DNA of 64,000 bases from Echinococcus granulosus (Eukaryota > Platyhelminthes > Cestoda > Cyclophyllidea > Taeniidae), in the NCBI RefSeq assembly GCF_000524195.1, contig NW_020170382.1, forward strand, positions 64,998-128,997, read 5' to 3'. Below the pieces are notes generated by a model. That model ran no database searches and was not told the DNA's origin. It was given only the letters and a program-made list of their open reading frames with translations. Shown piece by piece: positions 1 to 13,200 of this stretch (positions are counted from its first letter, which is position 1; each line of letters opens with the position of its first letter). The translations under genes were made by a program, and so were the position numbers.

Positions 1-1644
1 TTGGAGAGCAGTGCTAAAGAAAATATGCTGAGGGATGGTACAGAGTAAATGTGCACCACCTGGCTGCCCTCCACCGATTACGTGACCTGCGATGTTTGTG
101 TACGCTAATGCAGCGATCAACTGACTTCCAGTGGAGAAAACTTCGCATGAAAGGTGATTTGTGTGTTAATTGTGTTAACTCACTCCGAGCGACTTTACAA
201 ACTATGGGAAAATGCACAGGGTCCCATTAAATAAGGTTTGTGCCAAGAGCAGTGAATGTTTCTCGACTTCCAGATCGTCCAAAGGACAATAGACCAGCAA
301 CTCTAGTCGCAGTAACATGAATGCTGATTGTAAAGATGCTGGTCTGAAATGGAGTCTCTCACAATTTTTGTATGAGGGTAAAGTTGACAAGGGTACCTCA
401 CGAGTAAAATCCCAGTCAATAAAAGGATCCATGTCGGTCGTACTCCGAAAGCCTAAATCAAACACCAGTAGAAGTGATCACCCTCGAAACAAATTAACGT
501 TACAATACAGGGGCAATGTGAGGAAACTTTCAGATAAATATTAAAGAACAAACTATTCGCTGGCCAATATACCTGTTGGAATGGGTAAAAATGCCAACAG
601 AGGACGAAAAATCCCATACACCTGCATGAGTTCAATGTCAGATAGAGCTGCCAGCGCCTGATTTCCGTACACTTGAAAAGTGTTTCTTCGCCAAATAGAG
701 CCTCAAGACAAAACAACTTAAAACCCACTGTAATTATGGTCAAGTAAACAAATCTGCGCCACCTTTCAAAGGAGACCCGCTAATTTCAACGAGGGCATGG
801 GTAAAGAGTTGTCAGTACAAGATTGTAGTTGCATACACTGTTTCATGCGGAGGCAGTTTCAGACGATAGCATCGGCACCATTGGTCGAGGGACCCATTAC
901 AGTCACATTCTTGCTCACAAGCCACCTCCAAGACCTAAAACCGATTTGCTACCCCAGCGATGGTGTGCTGAAATAATTGACTAACCTTTTATGAAGGAAC
1001 CTTTCATTAACCAACCTGTCAATTGTGTTGTTTACGATGTTACGAAAAAATAACAATCGGGATCATAAAAGATTGTGGTTCGAAAACAAGGTCCTCACAA
1101 CATTTTTCATATAGAGCGACATCAAACGGAGGCAACATTACCCAGTTTTCGTACAAACGCCGAAGTCGTCAACATTCAAGGTTGTATAAAGCAAACAATA
1201 GATTAAAAAGAGACCCGTGACAAGCACATCACCGAGATATAAAACGGAAGCTCGAGGCACCGCACTGGAGGCGCAACACCAGCATCAGCTCTCGAGGAGG
1301 TAGTGATGGAATTGCCGAATATGGCATAAGTCCGAAACCTCTCACCAATCCAAATATGATTTGCACAATTCAAACCTCCGTAAAAATGTCAATGCTGTCG
1401 GAATAAGATACTGGTTTAGGAGAGAAGGCCCTAATGCACGTTCGGAATGGGGGTGACACTAAGTTGAACCACCAGCACCCGCTTTTCACACATTTGTAAG
1501 CAGTTTCATTTACATATAAAAGTCTCTAGACCAAAAACAGTACAAGAGACTAAAGAGTGCTAATCCACCTGTTTTTGTAGTTAAAAATTCAGTGACTCCT
1601 AGTAAGCAAGGCACTTAAAATAATAACAGATGAGCAATTCAGAG
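1..1644. other. No gene recognised
   Basis: The only open frames are short, lack family motifs and overlap each other on both strands. This is probably sequence downstream of the TJAP1/BEGAIN-like gene. No RNA gene, repeat array or convincing exon was seen. Confidence 0.5.
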
Positions 1645-1857
1645 TTATATCTCAAGAATAAGACTTTCAGAGGGTGGCGAAGGCTTAGAGTCGGTCGAGT
1701 GGGACGGTGGAGTATCAGCAGGAGGCTGCGGAAAGACTGGCTGCCCCGTGGAGTAGAGGGCGATAGGTGGGAAGGTGGTGGGGAGAAGATAGTGTGTTGG
1801 CGCCGCAAGCAAAGCCTCCTCCGAAGACGTGGACGATTTGTCACGGTGCTTGGAGGG
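1645..1857 (-). CDS. Probable last exon of the TJAP1/BEGAIN-like gene, Ser/Pro-rich
   Basis: The exon follows a long pyrimidine tract ending CTTTCAG and is open for 70 codons to a TAA. Its phase 0 start matches the phase 0 donor at 5549. Composition is rich in Ser, Pro and Thr, like the low-complexity tails of TJAP1 and BEGAIN. The C-terminus ILEI fits a class II PDZ ligand (hydrophobic-x-hydrophobic), an inference. The opposite strand is also open here, so coding is likely but not proven. Confidence 0.4.
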   Translation of the reverse strand, partial: PSKHRDKSSTSSEEALLAAPTHYLLPTTFPPIALYSTGQPVFPQPPADTPPSHSTDSKPSPPSESLILEI

Positions 1858-4800
1858 CTGAAAGAGTTGAGTAAATGGAAAAACGTCTACGCAACAGATC
1901 CACATTGCTTCAAGTCGCCTAGTCAACTACACCAGGCCTTTCGGTCTCTGGGGTCTAGGTCACCATCCTGATGGCATTACAGTCTTGTTAGTTCATTTTC
2001 CCCTAGTAGACCACCAACCCCTTATAGCGCTGTGCTGTCCAAAATCCCAAATTTTACAACATCTTCAGGAAGGACAAGGGAGCTGCATCTAAATAAATCA
2101 TAGGGATGATACATCACTCAAATAAACTGGTGCCTCGAAAATCCACAACAGCCAACAGTAACGGAGGTCAAGTAAACACTGTGACTAAAAAAGTGTCAGC
2201 CACTAGTCGTTTTAATTAGTGAAATACTTCACTTTAATTCGTTTTCCTAAATTGATGCATCGATGATCGCGATGATTCGAAACACCGAATCGAAGGTTCC
2301 TCGCCCAAAAGAAAAATTTTGGCGCAAACAAGAAGTTCGATAGGCACACTTTTGTTGAATGTTGATGAACATTGTACTAATTCGAGAAACGTAAGGCCTT
2401 GGAAACATCATGATTACTTATTTAACACTTCCTTTCAGCTACGCAGACACTGAAGGCTCTGCCTTTGTGCGTCCCCTGAGAGGCATGACATCCAGGCCAT
2501 GGTAGTGATCCCTCCAGCCCTTCTGTCCATCAGCGATACATATTCTGTTCGAATATGATGTCTTCTTTCATCTTCAGAGAACACTCGGGGCGCTACACAT
2601 GCCTTCCTGAATTATAAGACAAAAAATATCCGTCCCCTCAAACCATTTCTCATATGTTTTGGCTATGAAATAGGGAAAAAATATTTACAATATGGAGCAA
2701 ATACAGGGCTAACAGACACCCAGAATTGCCATTTAGCAATAGATGGGCAAACGAACTGGCAAAGGAATACTCCGTGCAAATCACGACGTCAGAGGACAAA
2801 AATGTGCCGTTTTCGATGCAGCTCACCGCCATGACTGGTTGCTATTTGTAAGGACTTTGAAATAAGCGCGTATGTGCACATTATAAAACATCCTATTGGC
2901 ACGGCACTCTCTACTACCTTCCTCTCATTTTAAACCCACCCTAATTTCACCAAATGGCGATTGAACCCGATCTGATTCAAGGTTATCTGCTTTACGAACC
3001 AAGTTAGACTCGCTTTCAAAGCCGCAGAAACTAGTTTCCCATCAAATAGGCCGCAGAGCTTTTCGAGGTGCCATGGCGGAAACACCATTTGGAATTGGTT
3101 TCGAAAACCTGATTTTTATGCAAAATCACTACAAGATGTATTAGGCTTAGGAAGACCACATACTCTTGGAAATTAAGACTCATTCATCTTGTCAAGCACG
3201 ACTCTCGATAAACTTCAATTTGGGTAAGGACACAATTCGGCGGCACCTACATCAACTCGAGAAGTTGTAAAAGCGAAGCAAATCACTCCTGCTACAACAA
3301 TAAACGTCAGAAACCGTCCATTTGTTTATCTTCAATTCCCTCCTTTATGCACCGTTTTTATATCGTTTTTTGACTGACTAACATGTGGTGGAAAATAGCT
3401 TCTATGTTTCAGCTCAACGCTCAATAAGCAAACAAACAAGCACATCAGTCTTTATCATCAAGTTACCCACCCATCCCACACTCCTAAAGCAGACACCGCT
3501 GCACCCACAGAAGACTGTGCATGCTGCGTGTGTTGTAGGCATCAGACGCGATTGCTCCCTAGGAATTCGTCAATTCTTGAAGACCAAACAAGTACACTCG
3601 CGGTCGGTCTACTCGATCCGACATGGTGGGATACAACTTGAAAGTCAGAAATATCCAGGACTAGTAAATCAATGAGCAAGGAGCCCTATTCTTTGCTTCC
3701 AAGATAACACAAGAGCTCGTACTCCATGCTGCCACAAAAAAGTTCCCCGTGAGACTACTTGCACCCCATTTAGAACGGGATTGCTATACTGCTTTATCCC
3801 TTCCCCCCATGCCAGCTCCGTGTTTCTTCAACTGTTGACATTAATCTTTCCTTGGTATTAGCATTTGACAATCTCGTAATGATGTGCGAAGTAGAATTGA
3901 CGGTTGGAAGTAAAAGTTAGAGAGGGCAACCGAAGTGCCTAGGGCTAGGTTTATTCCTGGCTTCTGGAGACGGTAAATGCTGCAAAAGTTCGTGTCTCAT
4001 TAGGAAATTATTATGAGTTGTGTATTGATGAGCCTTACAATGAATAGAGTATTTTAAGAAGCTTTCTGCAATTACTTGAATGTGCTGCACAAACGCAGGA
4101 ACGCATTTGGAAGAACATTCTTTAAGAATCCACGATTTGGCTTGATAGGGATTCAATAAACAAATTTCTTAGTTGGGAGCGATAAAATTGGTGGTATTAT
4201 GGTGGTTGTGTGGATAAAGCAGGGTGAGTTGGCTCCTATCTAGTAAGCTTTGAAGAGTCCACAATGCCCAAATGAATAACAACACGGTAAGGGACATTCG
4301 CAGTTCAAACTAACAACCCAGTTAATAAATGAGCTACTTGGCATGACCTGTATGAAAGGGTGGCCATAGTCTGGGAGAGCTGAAAGCAAATTTGTCCCTT
4401 GAATTCTGGAAATTTAAGAAAGTTAAAAACGACGAATAAAGAGCAGCAAACCACTCATCAACATATGGAAACGAGATAATTGAAGGTATATGAAGGCGCA
4501 CTAACACCACGGCCTATGAAGGTAACAGGGAGACTAGTAACCGACAGCCATTTGGAGCATTCAGCACAGCAGCTATAGAAAGCACGCAAGGAAGAAGGGA
4601 GGTATTAATACTACATCTGTAATCGGACATACCCAAATCACATGGACAGCCAAATTAATTGGCCATTTGACACGCTAGCCACCCAAGTCTCAGAGGGGAA
4701 TCGCCACCGCGCAGCCCAAATGTTTTGCTGTTTGAAGATGATACCAACGCCTGCACTACGGAACTGACTGTTTTAACTACTCCCCAAAAACCGAAAATCA

Positions 4801-6841
4801 ACTACCGTCAGATCCCGAAATCCTACATCTATACGGTTCTTTTACACTCGACCAGCCTGCGACGGTAAAAATACTAAACTAATGAAGAATGCAGGTTAAA
4901 CGCACATGGCGCTGCCATCGAATGTGCCAGCAAGGTGAAATAGCAACCCATAAAACAATGAGTTTTAGCGTATTTTACACAGCAAAGGAAATTCGTAAAG
5001 GTTACCGCCTTCAATGTACGTGGATTGTAAAAAAGGAGAACAAGATCGGCATTACTTATGGATAAAACGCAGGTATTTTAAACAATGCTATATTTTCTCT
5101 TCGACTACGATCTATATCATGAAATGTTCTACACAATGCGTGCGTTTAGTCACGCAAGCTTCTCCGATTCCTCGTTGGAAAACAGTACCCGTCTTTTTTC
5201 ATTGCAAAATGCCCTTGTATTCACGCAAATAAAATAGCCCTATCAAACGCTTTTGTTGATATTTGCAATTTTCTGGAAGGCCTCATCGAGGATGGTCTCA
5301 GAAGTTAACAAATAAGTTGGTCGACCCTCCCTCCCATACCACGTCCACGTATGCACACGCACACAAGCTTTTAAACACCACAGCAGTTCCTCATCTATGC
5401 AAATTACTTATTTACACGAATCATTACTTGGTGCGCCGTCTCCGTTGCAGCCAAATCAGGCAAAGCGAGTTGTTTAATAGCTAATGATGGAAATGAAAAG
5501 GGAATGTGCATCGACTGCCCCACAAATTCACATTTTTACAAGGCTTACCAATGAGAAATGACGATCCGAATTGATGGGAAGAAACCGACTAGGATCAGCG
5601 TGAAGAAGTTCTGTGGCGACCTTGCAGTCATTTTTATACGAATCCTGTGTCGGAAACAAAACACCTTACTAACTGTACTTCAGTAAGCGAAAGACATTAC
5701 AAGTGTACCATCGACGACACAGTACCTCAAATAAAAAATGAGACTTGTTCGCATAATTCGTAATAACGAAAAATGTCTTACACAGGCTGTAGTAAGGCGC
5801 TTTATTGTCTCTTCCGATTCCGCAAGTTTCTCTCCTAAGATACTTAGCTGACTGTTTAACTTTGCCCTTTCTTTTTGCAAGGTCTCCACCTGGAAAGAGG
5901 AAATAAATACATAACAATTCCTTTCAGAGGAATATATCAAAGAGGTAAATGAGATGTCATGTTACTTTGACAAAGTGCTGTGAGTTGGATAGACCGCCAA
6001 GCTGCAGCTACGTGGCATATGATTAGCCAATGTAGGTACAGCATCACATATATGACATTACATTATAGTACATTGCAACTCATAGGAATAATATCAAGAT
6101 CAAAAGAAGATAAGAAATGTGCTTTTCCTTTGAGGAGCATGAAGGAAGCGGGACAAACCCATAATCTAACAACGACGTCTGCAAAGTGAACACAGTGAAG
6201 AACTTAACGCAGCAGTCATTACAAAAAAGGAAAAGTAACACTCCAAAGGTAGGACGGGTTATAAAACTTTGAAGTTAAAACAGCTAGCGCGATAACTAAT
6301 TCTAAATTAGAAAGTGGCATACCGCTACCAGCAATCTTTCCTCCAGTTCAGAGTTTAGTTTCAGCAATTGATTATGAGATTCAAGGAGTCTGCATACAAA
6401 TAAAAATCACAATTACCCTTCACTTAATACGATCAAGTGTATAATGTTGGACAGTTTCAAGTACAGAACAAAGACAGCCCCATTTGCTCCTGTTCCATTC
6501 TATGATTCATTGTGAAGAGAATAATGAAGTCACTGGTGTTTGTATCATACTGCCCAAATCTGATTTTGCACACATTTACCTACAAATTCATACCTAGTGT
6601 AATACTAATTTCGCTCCGAAAATCCTACTATCCAAAACAAAGGAATTGGTGAAAGTGTTATCACATTGGTCTGCCACTTTACCTCTCATATTTGTCCCGA
6701 ATCATGTCCGTCTCATTTTTCTCTCTAGCCAAATCCTCCTGATGGGTTTTGGCAATAGAAGCGAGTTCAGCTTTTAACCGAGAGTTTTCGGACTTGGTCA
6801 GTCGCAACTTGCACTTAAAATTGTCAGCGTTAGAGTCAAAA
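1645..6841 (-). CDS. TJAP1/BEGAIN-family coiled-coil protein (5' part missing)
   Basis: Four consecutive coiled-coil exons join in phase: 6841-6683, 6389-6323, 5889-5782 and 5644-5549. The joined protein carries a heptad-rich rod whose segment NSELEERL...EETIKRL aligns without gaps over 43 residues to the BEGAIN/TJAP1 segment NQELEDKL...TIDKL. It is followed by YKNDCKVATELL, matching the family motif (Y-R-x-D-C-N-L-A-x-Q-L-L). A probable last exon at 1857-1645 follows a strong polypyrimidine acceptor, keeps phase 0, and encodes a Ser/Pro-rich tail ending SESLILEI. In vertebrates the family works as scaffold or adaptor proteins at tight junctions, Golgi (TJAP1) or synapses (BEGAIN, bound by guanylate-kinase PDZ proteins). 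The exon at 6841 starts in mid-codon, so 5' exons exist upstream but were not found; the assembly gap lies there. Family assignment is good; middle exons between 5.5 and 1.9 kb are uncertain. Confidence 0.6.
2453..2606 (-). CDS. Candidate exon, unidentified
   Basis: A good acceptor (TATAATTCAG) is followed by about 50 open codons with a coding-like charged stretch (FSEDERRHHIRTEYVSLMD). It lies between the sure exons and the probable last exon of the TJAP1/BEGAIN-like gene and could belong to it. The open frame needs an incoming phase 2, which does not match the phase 0 donor at 5549, so another exon would have to lie between. The donor is not clear. Confidence 0.25.
3235..3900 (+). mobile_element. 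Decayed mariner-type transposase relic, copy 1
   Basis: Reading all three plus frames recovers mariner transposase landmarks in the right order. First comes a helix-turn-helix-like TIRRHLHQLEKL near 3235. Then LHPQKTVHAACVVGIRRD near 3505 corresponds to the family's LHPKKVMLCVWWD block. FQDNTRARTPCCHKKV near 3695 corresponds to the HQDNARPHT block with the second catalytic Asp. Frameshifts and stops break the frame several times, so the element is dead. The same blocks recur at 18.2-19.05 kb, with extensive nucleotide similarity. Terminal inverted repeats were not located. Confidence 0.6.
5549..5644 (-). CDS. Exon with TJAP1/BEGAIN signature YKNDCKVATELL
   Basis: This 96-base exon is phase 0 at both ends, with a CAG acceptor at its 5' side and a GTAAGC donor. 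It encodes 32 residues starting DSYKNDCKVATELLHAD. The spacing from the coiled coil to the Asp-Cys pair is the same as in vertebrate BEGAIN and TJAP1, where the motif reads YRKDCNLAAQLL or YRLDCNLAVQLL. This exon is the strongest single piece of evidence for the family, because coiled coils alone can align by chance. Confidence 0.65.
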
Positions 6842-8613
6842 CTAGCAAAAAAAATAAATTTAAATTAAGTTCCTGCTAATAGGCGCAGTGCGCATCTACA
6901 ATACATTTAAAACTTCGATGTGAAAAACATCCAAGACCAACAAACATGAAGTCCGAGTTCAGTCAAATAAAGCTGAAAATCTAGCTAACTTTCCGAAAAG
7001 AGTACTTTAAGTCTTTTAATTTGCATTTTAGGGGGATACGCCACCTAGTTCAAGCAAAACAAAAACAAATTAACCACGCTGATTAAAAGTGGTTAGGCAC
7101 TTTAATCCAGGCTTACAGTTGCACCACGATAAGTCTGACGTTCTATTAATGCCAAAATAAAAAGTAAACCCAAAAAAACCAAACCAAAAAGGGCAATAAC
7201 TTCCCAAAGTGCTTCGAAATAAGATACCCAATCCTGTCTTAATTGTAAATGAAAGGAAATTAGACACCACGACCAAAGAGGTCAATAGGGATGAATGTTA
7301 GTAGCGCCCTTTAAACTTGAACTTAATGTCTTGCCAACTATAACATTACTACGCTCACCTCAAGCACGTATCATGGCCGGGCATTGCCAAACCCACATTA
7401 ACCCACCATACACCAAGTCACAATTGGCTAAATTGAAAATCACCCCGTATTACGAGGTCCAATAAAACCTATCGAGGAATTCAAAAATCCCTTTCTGATT
7501 TGAATTATTGGGTGCAGGAAACTTAAAGTAACTGTCCAAAGTGTAGAAAAAACCTGTTTTTCCCGTATTATGAAACTTAATAAAGTGACTTAGATGCCTC
7601 TCCATAATGAATCAATATAGATTTTAAATAGCCACTTTGAATTTCTTTTCGGATAACCTAATTGAAAACGAGGCTGGTCATTAATAACTGGGTGCTTAAT
7701 TCTGGGTAATTAAATACTTGAATGAATGCATTTGAATGACTTTTTGGGAGTTATTTGATGTGAAACTAATAATTCTCGCATTCACATTGTTTTGCGTGAC
7801 TAATCCTCTGCGTGCAGAGAGGGCTGTTCTCTTCGCTGTAATGCTCGTTTTCCAAATGCATTTACGGGAACAGTACTCCATGTGTTATCAAACATGATAT
7901 TTCTTAATGCAAGTGAGCCACGTAAGAGCTCGGAATTACCCCTATTTAAGTGCTTTTAATATGCCACTCCTCCCTCCTTACTTGGTGAAGCGAAAAGGCC
8001 CAGCATTCGTGCTACAAGGTAATCACTAACTGTAATCAACCTCTCGGAGAGAATCTAGCCACCCGAGGTTGCGCTTTTGTGATTTCGCACATAATGGACT
8101 TCGTTCGCTTGGCTACATCAATATGTAGCATTCTATATCTTCTTTAAAATCATAATTTGCTATAAGAGTACGGTGGAAAGTTCGTTAACGGTGTGGTGAA
8201 GGGCTAGTAGGCCAGGAAGCCGTGCCTTCAAGCAGATATACCAGCTACAGCAACGGACTAGCCCGCGCGGTTGGAGATGCAGTTCAACGAAATATCAAAT
8301 CACTGCGCACAGATGAGCTGATTACATCCACCATGCGACGGTACGAATAACTACTTGGTTGTCGGTTAAAAATTTGTGGTGTGGGATGCGCTATCCTGGA
8401 ATAGCCGTCCAACATTGTTATTCTCAGATGAATGAAGTATAACTAATGACAAGAATGCACTTTTCCTCATTTAGAAAATGTCCCATCGGGTGCAACCCTT
8501 GATTAAATCGCATCCCCTCAACAAATTAGCCCATTCCATGCATTCAACGATGGTCTCAGCTCTCTCTATTTCGGCTTCCGCTAACCAACTCGCCGACCAC
8601 AAAGATCTCAAAT

Positions 8614-8713
8614 NNNNNNNNNNNNNNNNNNNNNNNNNNNNNNNNNNNNNNNNNNNNNNNNNNNNNNNNNNNNNNNNNNNNNNNNNNNNNNNNNNNNNNN
8701 NNNNNNNNNNNNN
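8614..8713. other. Assembly gap of 100 N
   Basis: Exactly 100 unknown bases, the usual placeholder length, followed directly by a run of seven C. The true size is unknown. Confidence 0.99.
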
Positions 8714-9007
8714 CCCCCCCTTATTCTAATGGGAAACCATCACCAAATAAAGATAAAACGCCAAATTGAGACTAGGCCGGAATATCACGAAATTCGTACT
8801 GATGCCATCAGCCACGGACTGTGATTTGTTTAAAGAAGGCCGCCGCTCAAGTACTATCGTCCGATCCAAGGTCCCACAACGCCCGCATCTAGAGATCAAC
8901 AAACTCAGCGAGGAGGAATTTGTATTGGCTTAAAGTTCGTATCAGCCGATATGATCCTTCAGAGGGAGAACTTTGTGCACCTTCAGAGAGGGAGAAATGA
9001 CATGGCG

Positions 9008-9025
9008 GCAGCAGCAGCAGCAGCA
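9008..9025 (+). repeat. Short (GCA)6 trinucleotide repeat
   Basis: Six perfect GCA units followed by one ACA unit. No coding frame with splice support contains it. Confidence 0.8.
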
Positions 9026-10283
9026 ACAGCGGGATGTCGGCGTGACAGACGTGTGAAAGGGCGCGCAAGCACCGATGTGGTAAAATGAAAGCACGGAAAT
9101 CACACGAATTGAACTGAATCAGGCTAATGGCGATCGGGATGTGAGACAATCGAGTAAATGTTTATGAAATTGAACGATAAAACAGGGAGAGAGAAGAGTT
9201 ATTGCAACGATGCATGTATGCATAAAGCGGGGATTTATACATGAGTAATAATAGGGTGTGGCGGGGGGGAGGAGAGGAGGGAGGAGAACTTGAAGATCTC
9301 AAGCGAATGTGAGTCGAAGAATGTTGGCAGAGAACTAGAAAAAATCTGCAATCTCTTCGCCATTGTGCCTTCAAGCGATTGACAGATTGCCACTTATGCG
9401 AACTGAATCACTCGACTTTCCAGACCCCTCTAGCTCCTTGTCAATGTATATGCGCAGAAGGCGTTTCTAAAAGATGGATATATAACAATAACTCCTATAA
9501 ATCTTCATTTAAACACGAAAATACAATCACGGACAGCAATTTCGAGACCAATCAGACAGGTAAACACGGTGCATTATAATTGTTTCTGTATTTTAAACCA
9601 TGAGCAGGAGCGTCTATCACGTTTAAAAAGAATATTTTGGAGGCTAGTAGTCGCCTTGATGATGATTTGGCTCCGGCCTGTGCGACATCGTTTATTAGAG
9701 ATTTTTGATTATGACTAACTGACATTTCCAATGATGATTCACTTCCAACCCAAACCATATTAGCATTTCAAAATGAGCTATCGAGACTAAAAAATACACA
9801 TTTACCCGTTCTAATTGATACCAGGTAGCATTAAGGAAATTCTGAGAAATAAAAAAAACCGAAGTTAACCTATCTCGAAAAATCACCCATCAAGGCAACG
9901 TCCATTATTTCCAAATAAATAAGCCAAGCTATAAAACAGTAGTGATGATGAGTCCCAAGCCGAATGATTATACAGCAGTATTGAGATCAGTTTACTAACG
10001 AAAAACTAAGTAGTACCCCTCCGAAAAAAGTAATTAAACTGGGTGACTGCATGAAGTGAGATGATATCAAAAATAAGAAATAGCCCTTTCGCCTTTTGTA
10101 CCCCACCGATAAGCTAAATCCGAAATCTCAAGTGCTCGCCGCACAACCCCATCCTAATTAGCTGTGTGTATTTGGCAGTAAGGCGAGCATGAAGGTTTTC
10201 TTAGGTAAACTGTTTAGTGACATGGAGAAAAATCATTAAGGACAGCCCGGAAGGGAAACTTATGCCCCAACTCGGTTTATTAC

Positions 10284-13200
10284 CTTGCTTGCAGTCAGCT
10301 CGTTGAGGTAGTCCCACACGGCGTCGCCAAACTTAATAGCAATCTGTACAAGACAGAAGATACTGGCTTTGCGCATGTGACTGTCCTCGTGGTTGCAGGC
10401 CTAGAAAAGCAACATAGAAGAGGGGAAAAGAAGTAGATAGCAGAAGAACTGAATTAAGAGAAATGAGCTAAATCAGTACCATGTACAACAACGCATAGTT
10501 ACGGGAATGGAGGCACTGTATTATCCCAACAGAGCGCTTCATACCGACAGACCAATGTTAAACAGACAAAAGCACAGCGTTGAACATTCCTTAACAGTAA
10601 TCATTACTGAGGCTGGAGAAACAATATCCCCTACGGTACGAATCCGCTGATGTTGTGGAACTTTTGAATTTTGAAGCTGATTCACCAAAATTTCCAACGC
10701 ACATTCTAGGTGGGACCACTTGTTAGTCAGCCTTCCTCCAACACTTAATGTCATATCGGTTCTGATGAAAGGTCACACAGTTTTATGTAGCTCTGCCAAC
10801 CAAGTATTGGATCCCCGAATCCGATGCAATTGATGAAACAAATCACCACCCAATTTCTCAATTTTGAAAGATGAAAGTGCATCGTCAAAGTTGCCAACGC
10901 GTGTCTTGAAAGTTACCACCTTTCTCTATGTCTGTCATTTGGGGAAATTAGCATCCGGAGCGCGAAAGGAGACAGCTGCATCCCATAAAATCACTATAAT
11001 AATATGTGAATTTGAATTTACACTGACTTGAAGACTGGCATGCCAATGTGACACAGACAACAAGAGGTGTGAAATGCCATAGCTGCACGTGTACTAGTAC
11101 TAGTCGGTCTGCACGACAAATTAACGCCCACAATGAGTGATTCCAGCAAGCCACTTCTACAAGCTATTTAAAATCTCCAATGACAAAACGCCTATTATAC
11201 CGATGGTACAGTTAAAGAATGGGAAAATCATGCAGGAAATATTAACCATTCGAGAAAAACTGCCGGGCTTTATTACGATAATAAGTTCAAAGGTCGAGAC
11301 TGTCACCACTTTGAGTTTGATTACTTCCATCTTGTCTTTCTAGACCATTACTGAAAGAAGCATGCAAATACGCGGATACAATTCTGTCATCACTATCCAT
11401 CTTAATTAGCTACTCAGTTAACCACGATTTTCTAAGTGCCTGTCTAAAAGCGGGCTTGGCACTTCCTACCTAATACATCTTGTACTGACTGTAAGATCAG
11501 AACAATTGGCTTGGCATCCGACTCACACAACTGTCACTGACACGCTCAAGCCACTTCAAATCAATCTTCACGTGAGTTTTTTTTTTCAGATCGCGTGGGA
11601 TTTCCAAGTGTCGTTTCAGTACAATGAACTTGTGTTTGAAATCGCTTACTGAGTACTATATTTGACTGCCTTTGTGTTCTCACCTTTCGCTTTAAATGAA
11701 ATTGGCTTTTAAATTGTCGTTTAAAATGCAGGCTCTAGTTTCCAATCATCAGATTATTTTCGACATAACAAATTTTTTTAAACAACGAATAGACTAAGAA
11801 ATTCAACGATCTTTTCAAATGAATAGCAAAGGAGGTAGTTTGAAACGTCAAAGCATTAGGCGAGACTAGAGTGAATTGATGGAACATCTGGGAAATTCAG
11901 ACCAAAAGATATACTCGAAAACTCAGCTCCTGTAATCACCACATCCTCCACGTATCCAATTTCCGCTCTGTAAATTGTGATAAAGCAAAGATGGTGAAAA
12001 AGCAGTGCTAGAGTTCAAATTCTACCTACCGCAATGAGTCCAGGAATGAGATCAGGTAGGACCTCTTGAACCAGTTCAGGGGAGGAGACCTTGATGACCT
12101 GGGTCTGCATCTTCACCGCGGGCAAGTTCAGCGAGGTTTGGTTGTCATTAATCACTGTGGTGAGGAGGCGTAGGCAGAGCTCCTGCGAAAGGTAGCGTGC
12201 CACTGTCTGTGCGCACTCCTCGGCTGAGCGAATCACCTGGTGCAGAGGATAAGAATGATGCCCATTTTAAGAGTCTGCACTGCTCTTTTCGGTCAACCTC
12301 TAGTGGTTGCATGGGTTCTTCCCATGTTACCTAAGCCGCTAACCACTCAGCTTCGGCCGTAGGTTTATAGTAAGGCTGCAGTGTTCTCAAGGGTAATCCG
12401 GACGCTTCAATGATATGCTACGCCCACTTCCAGTAGACAAGGCATTTCTGGTGTCAACAATGATCACCTTTTTTGGGTAAAGCCTAGCTAGCAATATAAT
12501 GAAGAAGCGCCTAGATTTATATTGCAACCTAACAACGGGTATTTTAACTATGTAGCAGTACGCCATCTTTTTCAGTCTCGCGTGATCTGGCTCCCATGAT
12601 GGCGATACGAAGCTCTGATCGACTCTAGTCCTCTCGTTCCTTCTGCAAGCTTCTCCCAGATTGGTGCGGCCCAAGTTTGTCTGGACGAAATAAATTCGAG
12701 GACAACAAAGGCACGTTGCTTTGAGAACCAAAGCATCTGTGAGCAAGACCAACCCAAATAAAAAAATGAAGACAATGAGAGAGCATAAATGAGAGTTCTG
12801 CAAAAATCTTTACAAAATCATTTGAATAAAAGCCTTGCAAAGTGGGGCTGGAGAACAGTTCCCTCACAATTATGCATAAAACCTAGTTACATAGTCCATC
12901 AATGGCACCATTTAACTGAATGATGGCTGGGATTTGGATAGAAAAGCATTTATTCGCAGGGATAAGCATAAAATCTCCGTCCACCCTTTAGGTCCACCAA
13001 TAGCTTTGTTGACGTTTACCTAGGTGAGTTGATGGGCGGGAAAAGCACCACATATAATACCCGTTTAATGTGTACCCGCCTTGAGTTAATTCGTTATCGG
13101 CACGACAAACGACATCACGCATGCTGTGACATTACACTTGCTCCAACTTTTAAGACTAGTTTGCAGCCAGTTGCCTGCTGGGGCTGCTAAGAGGTAACAT

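Larger units (their letters stand above)
1858..5548. other. Intron(s) of the TJAP1/BEGAIN-like gene with a mariner relic
   Basis: Apart from the mariner remnant at 3.2-3.9 kb and one candidate exon near 2.5 kb, I see no coding signal, RNA gene or tandem repeat. Short open frames on both strands lack splice context. Confidence 0.4.
6842..10283. other. Spacer between CLASP and the TJAP1/BEGAIN-like gene
   Basis: No exon could be recognised. By homology this stretch should hold the last CLASP exon (the segment after the LTASK end of the preceding exon) and the first exons of the downstream coiled-coil gene. The assembly gap at 8614-8713 may hide part of them. A short GCA repeat occurs at 9008-9025. 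Confidence 0.4.

Noticed and set aside
1630..1971. 113-codon plus-strand frame rich in Arg, Gly and Trp
   Set aside because: It is the antisense of the Ser/Pro-rich exon with better splice support on the minus strand.
5549..6841. TACC-family identity for the coiled-coil gene
   Set aside because: Only generic heptad similarity. The Tyr-Asp-Cys motif and the ungapped match favour TJAP1/BEGAIN.
12387..12867. Minus-strand frames of 67-138 codons in a CLASP intron
   Set aside because: Three overlapping frames are open at once, with no splice phase link to CLASP and no recognisable motif.
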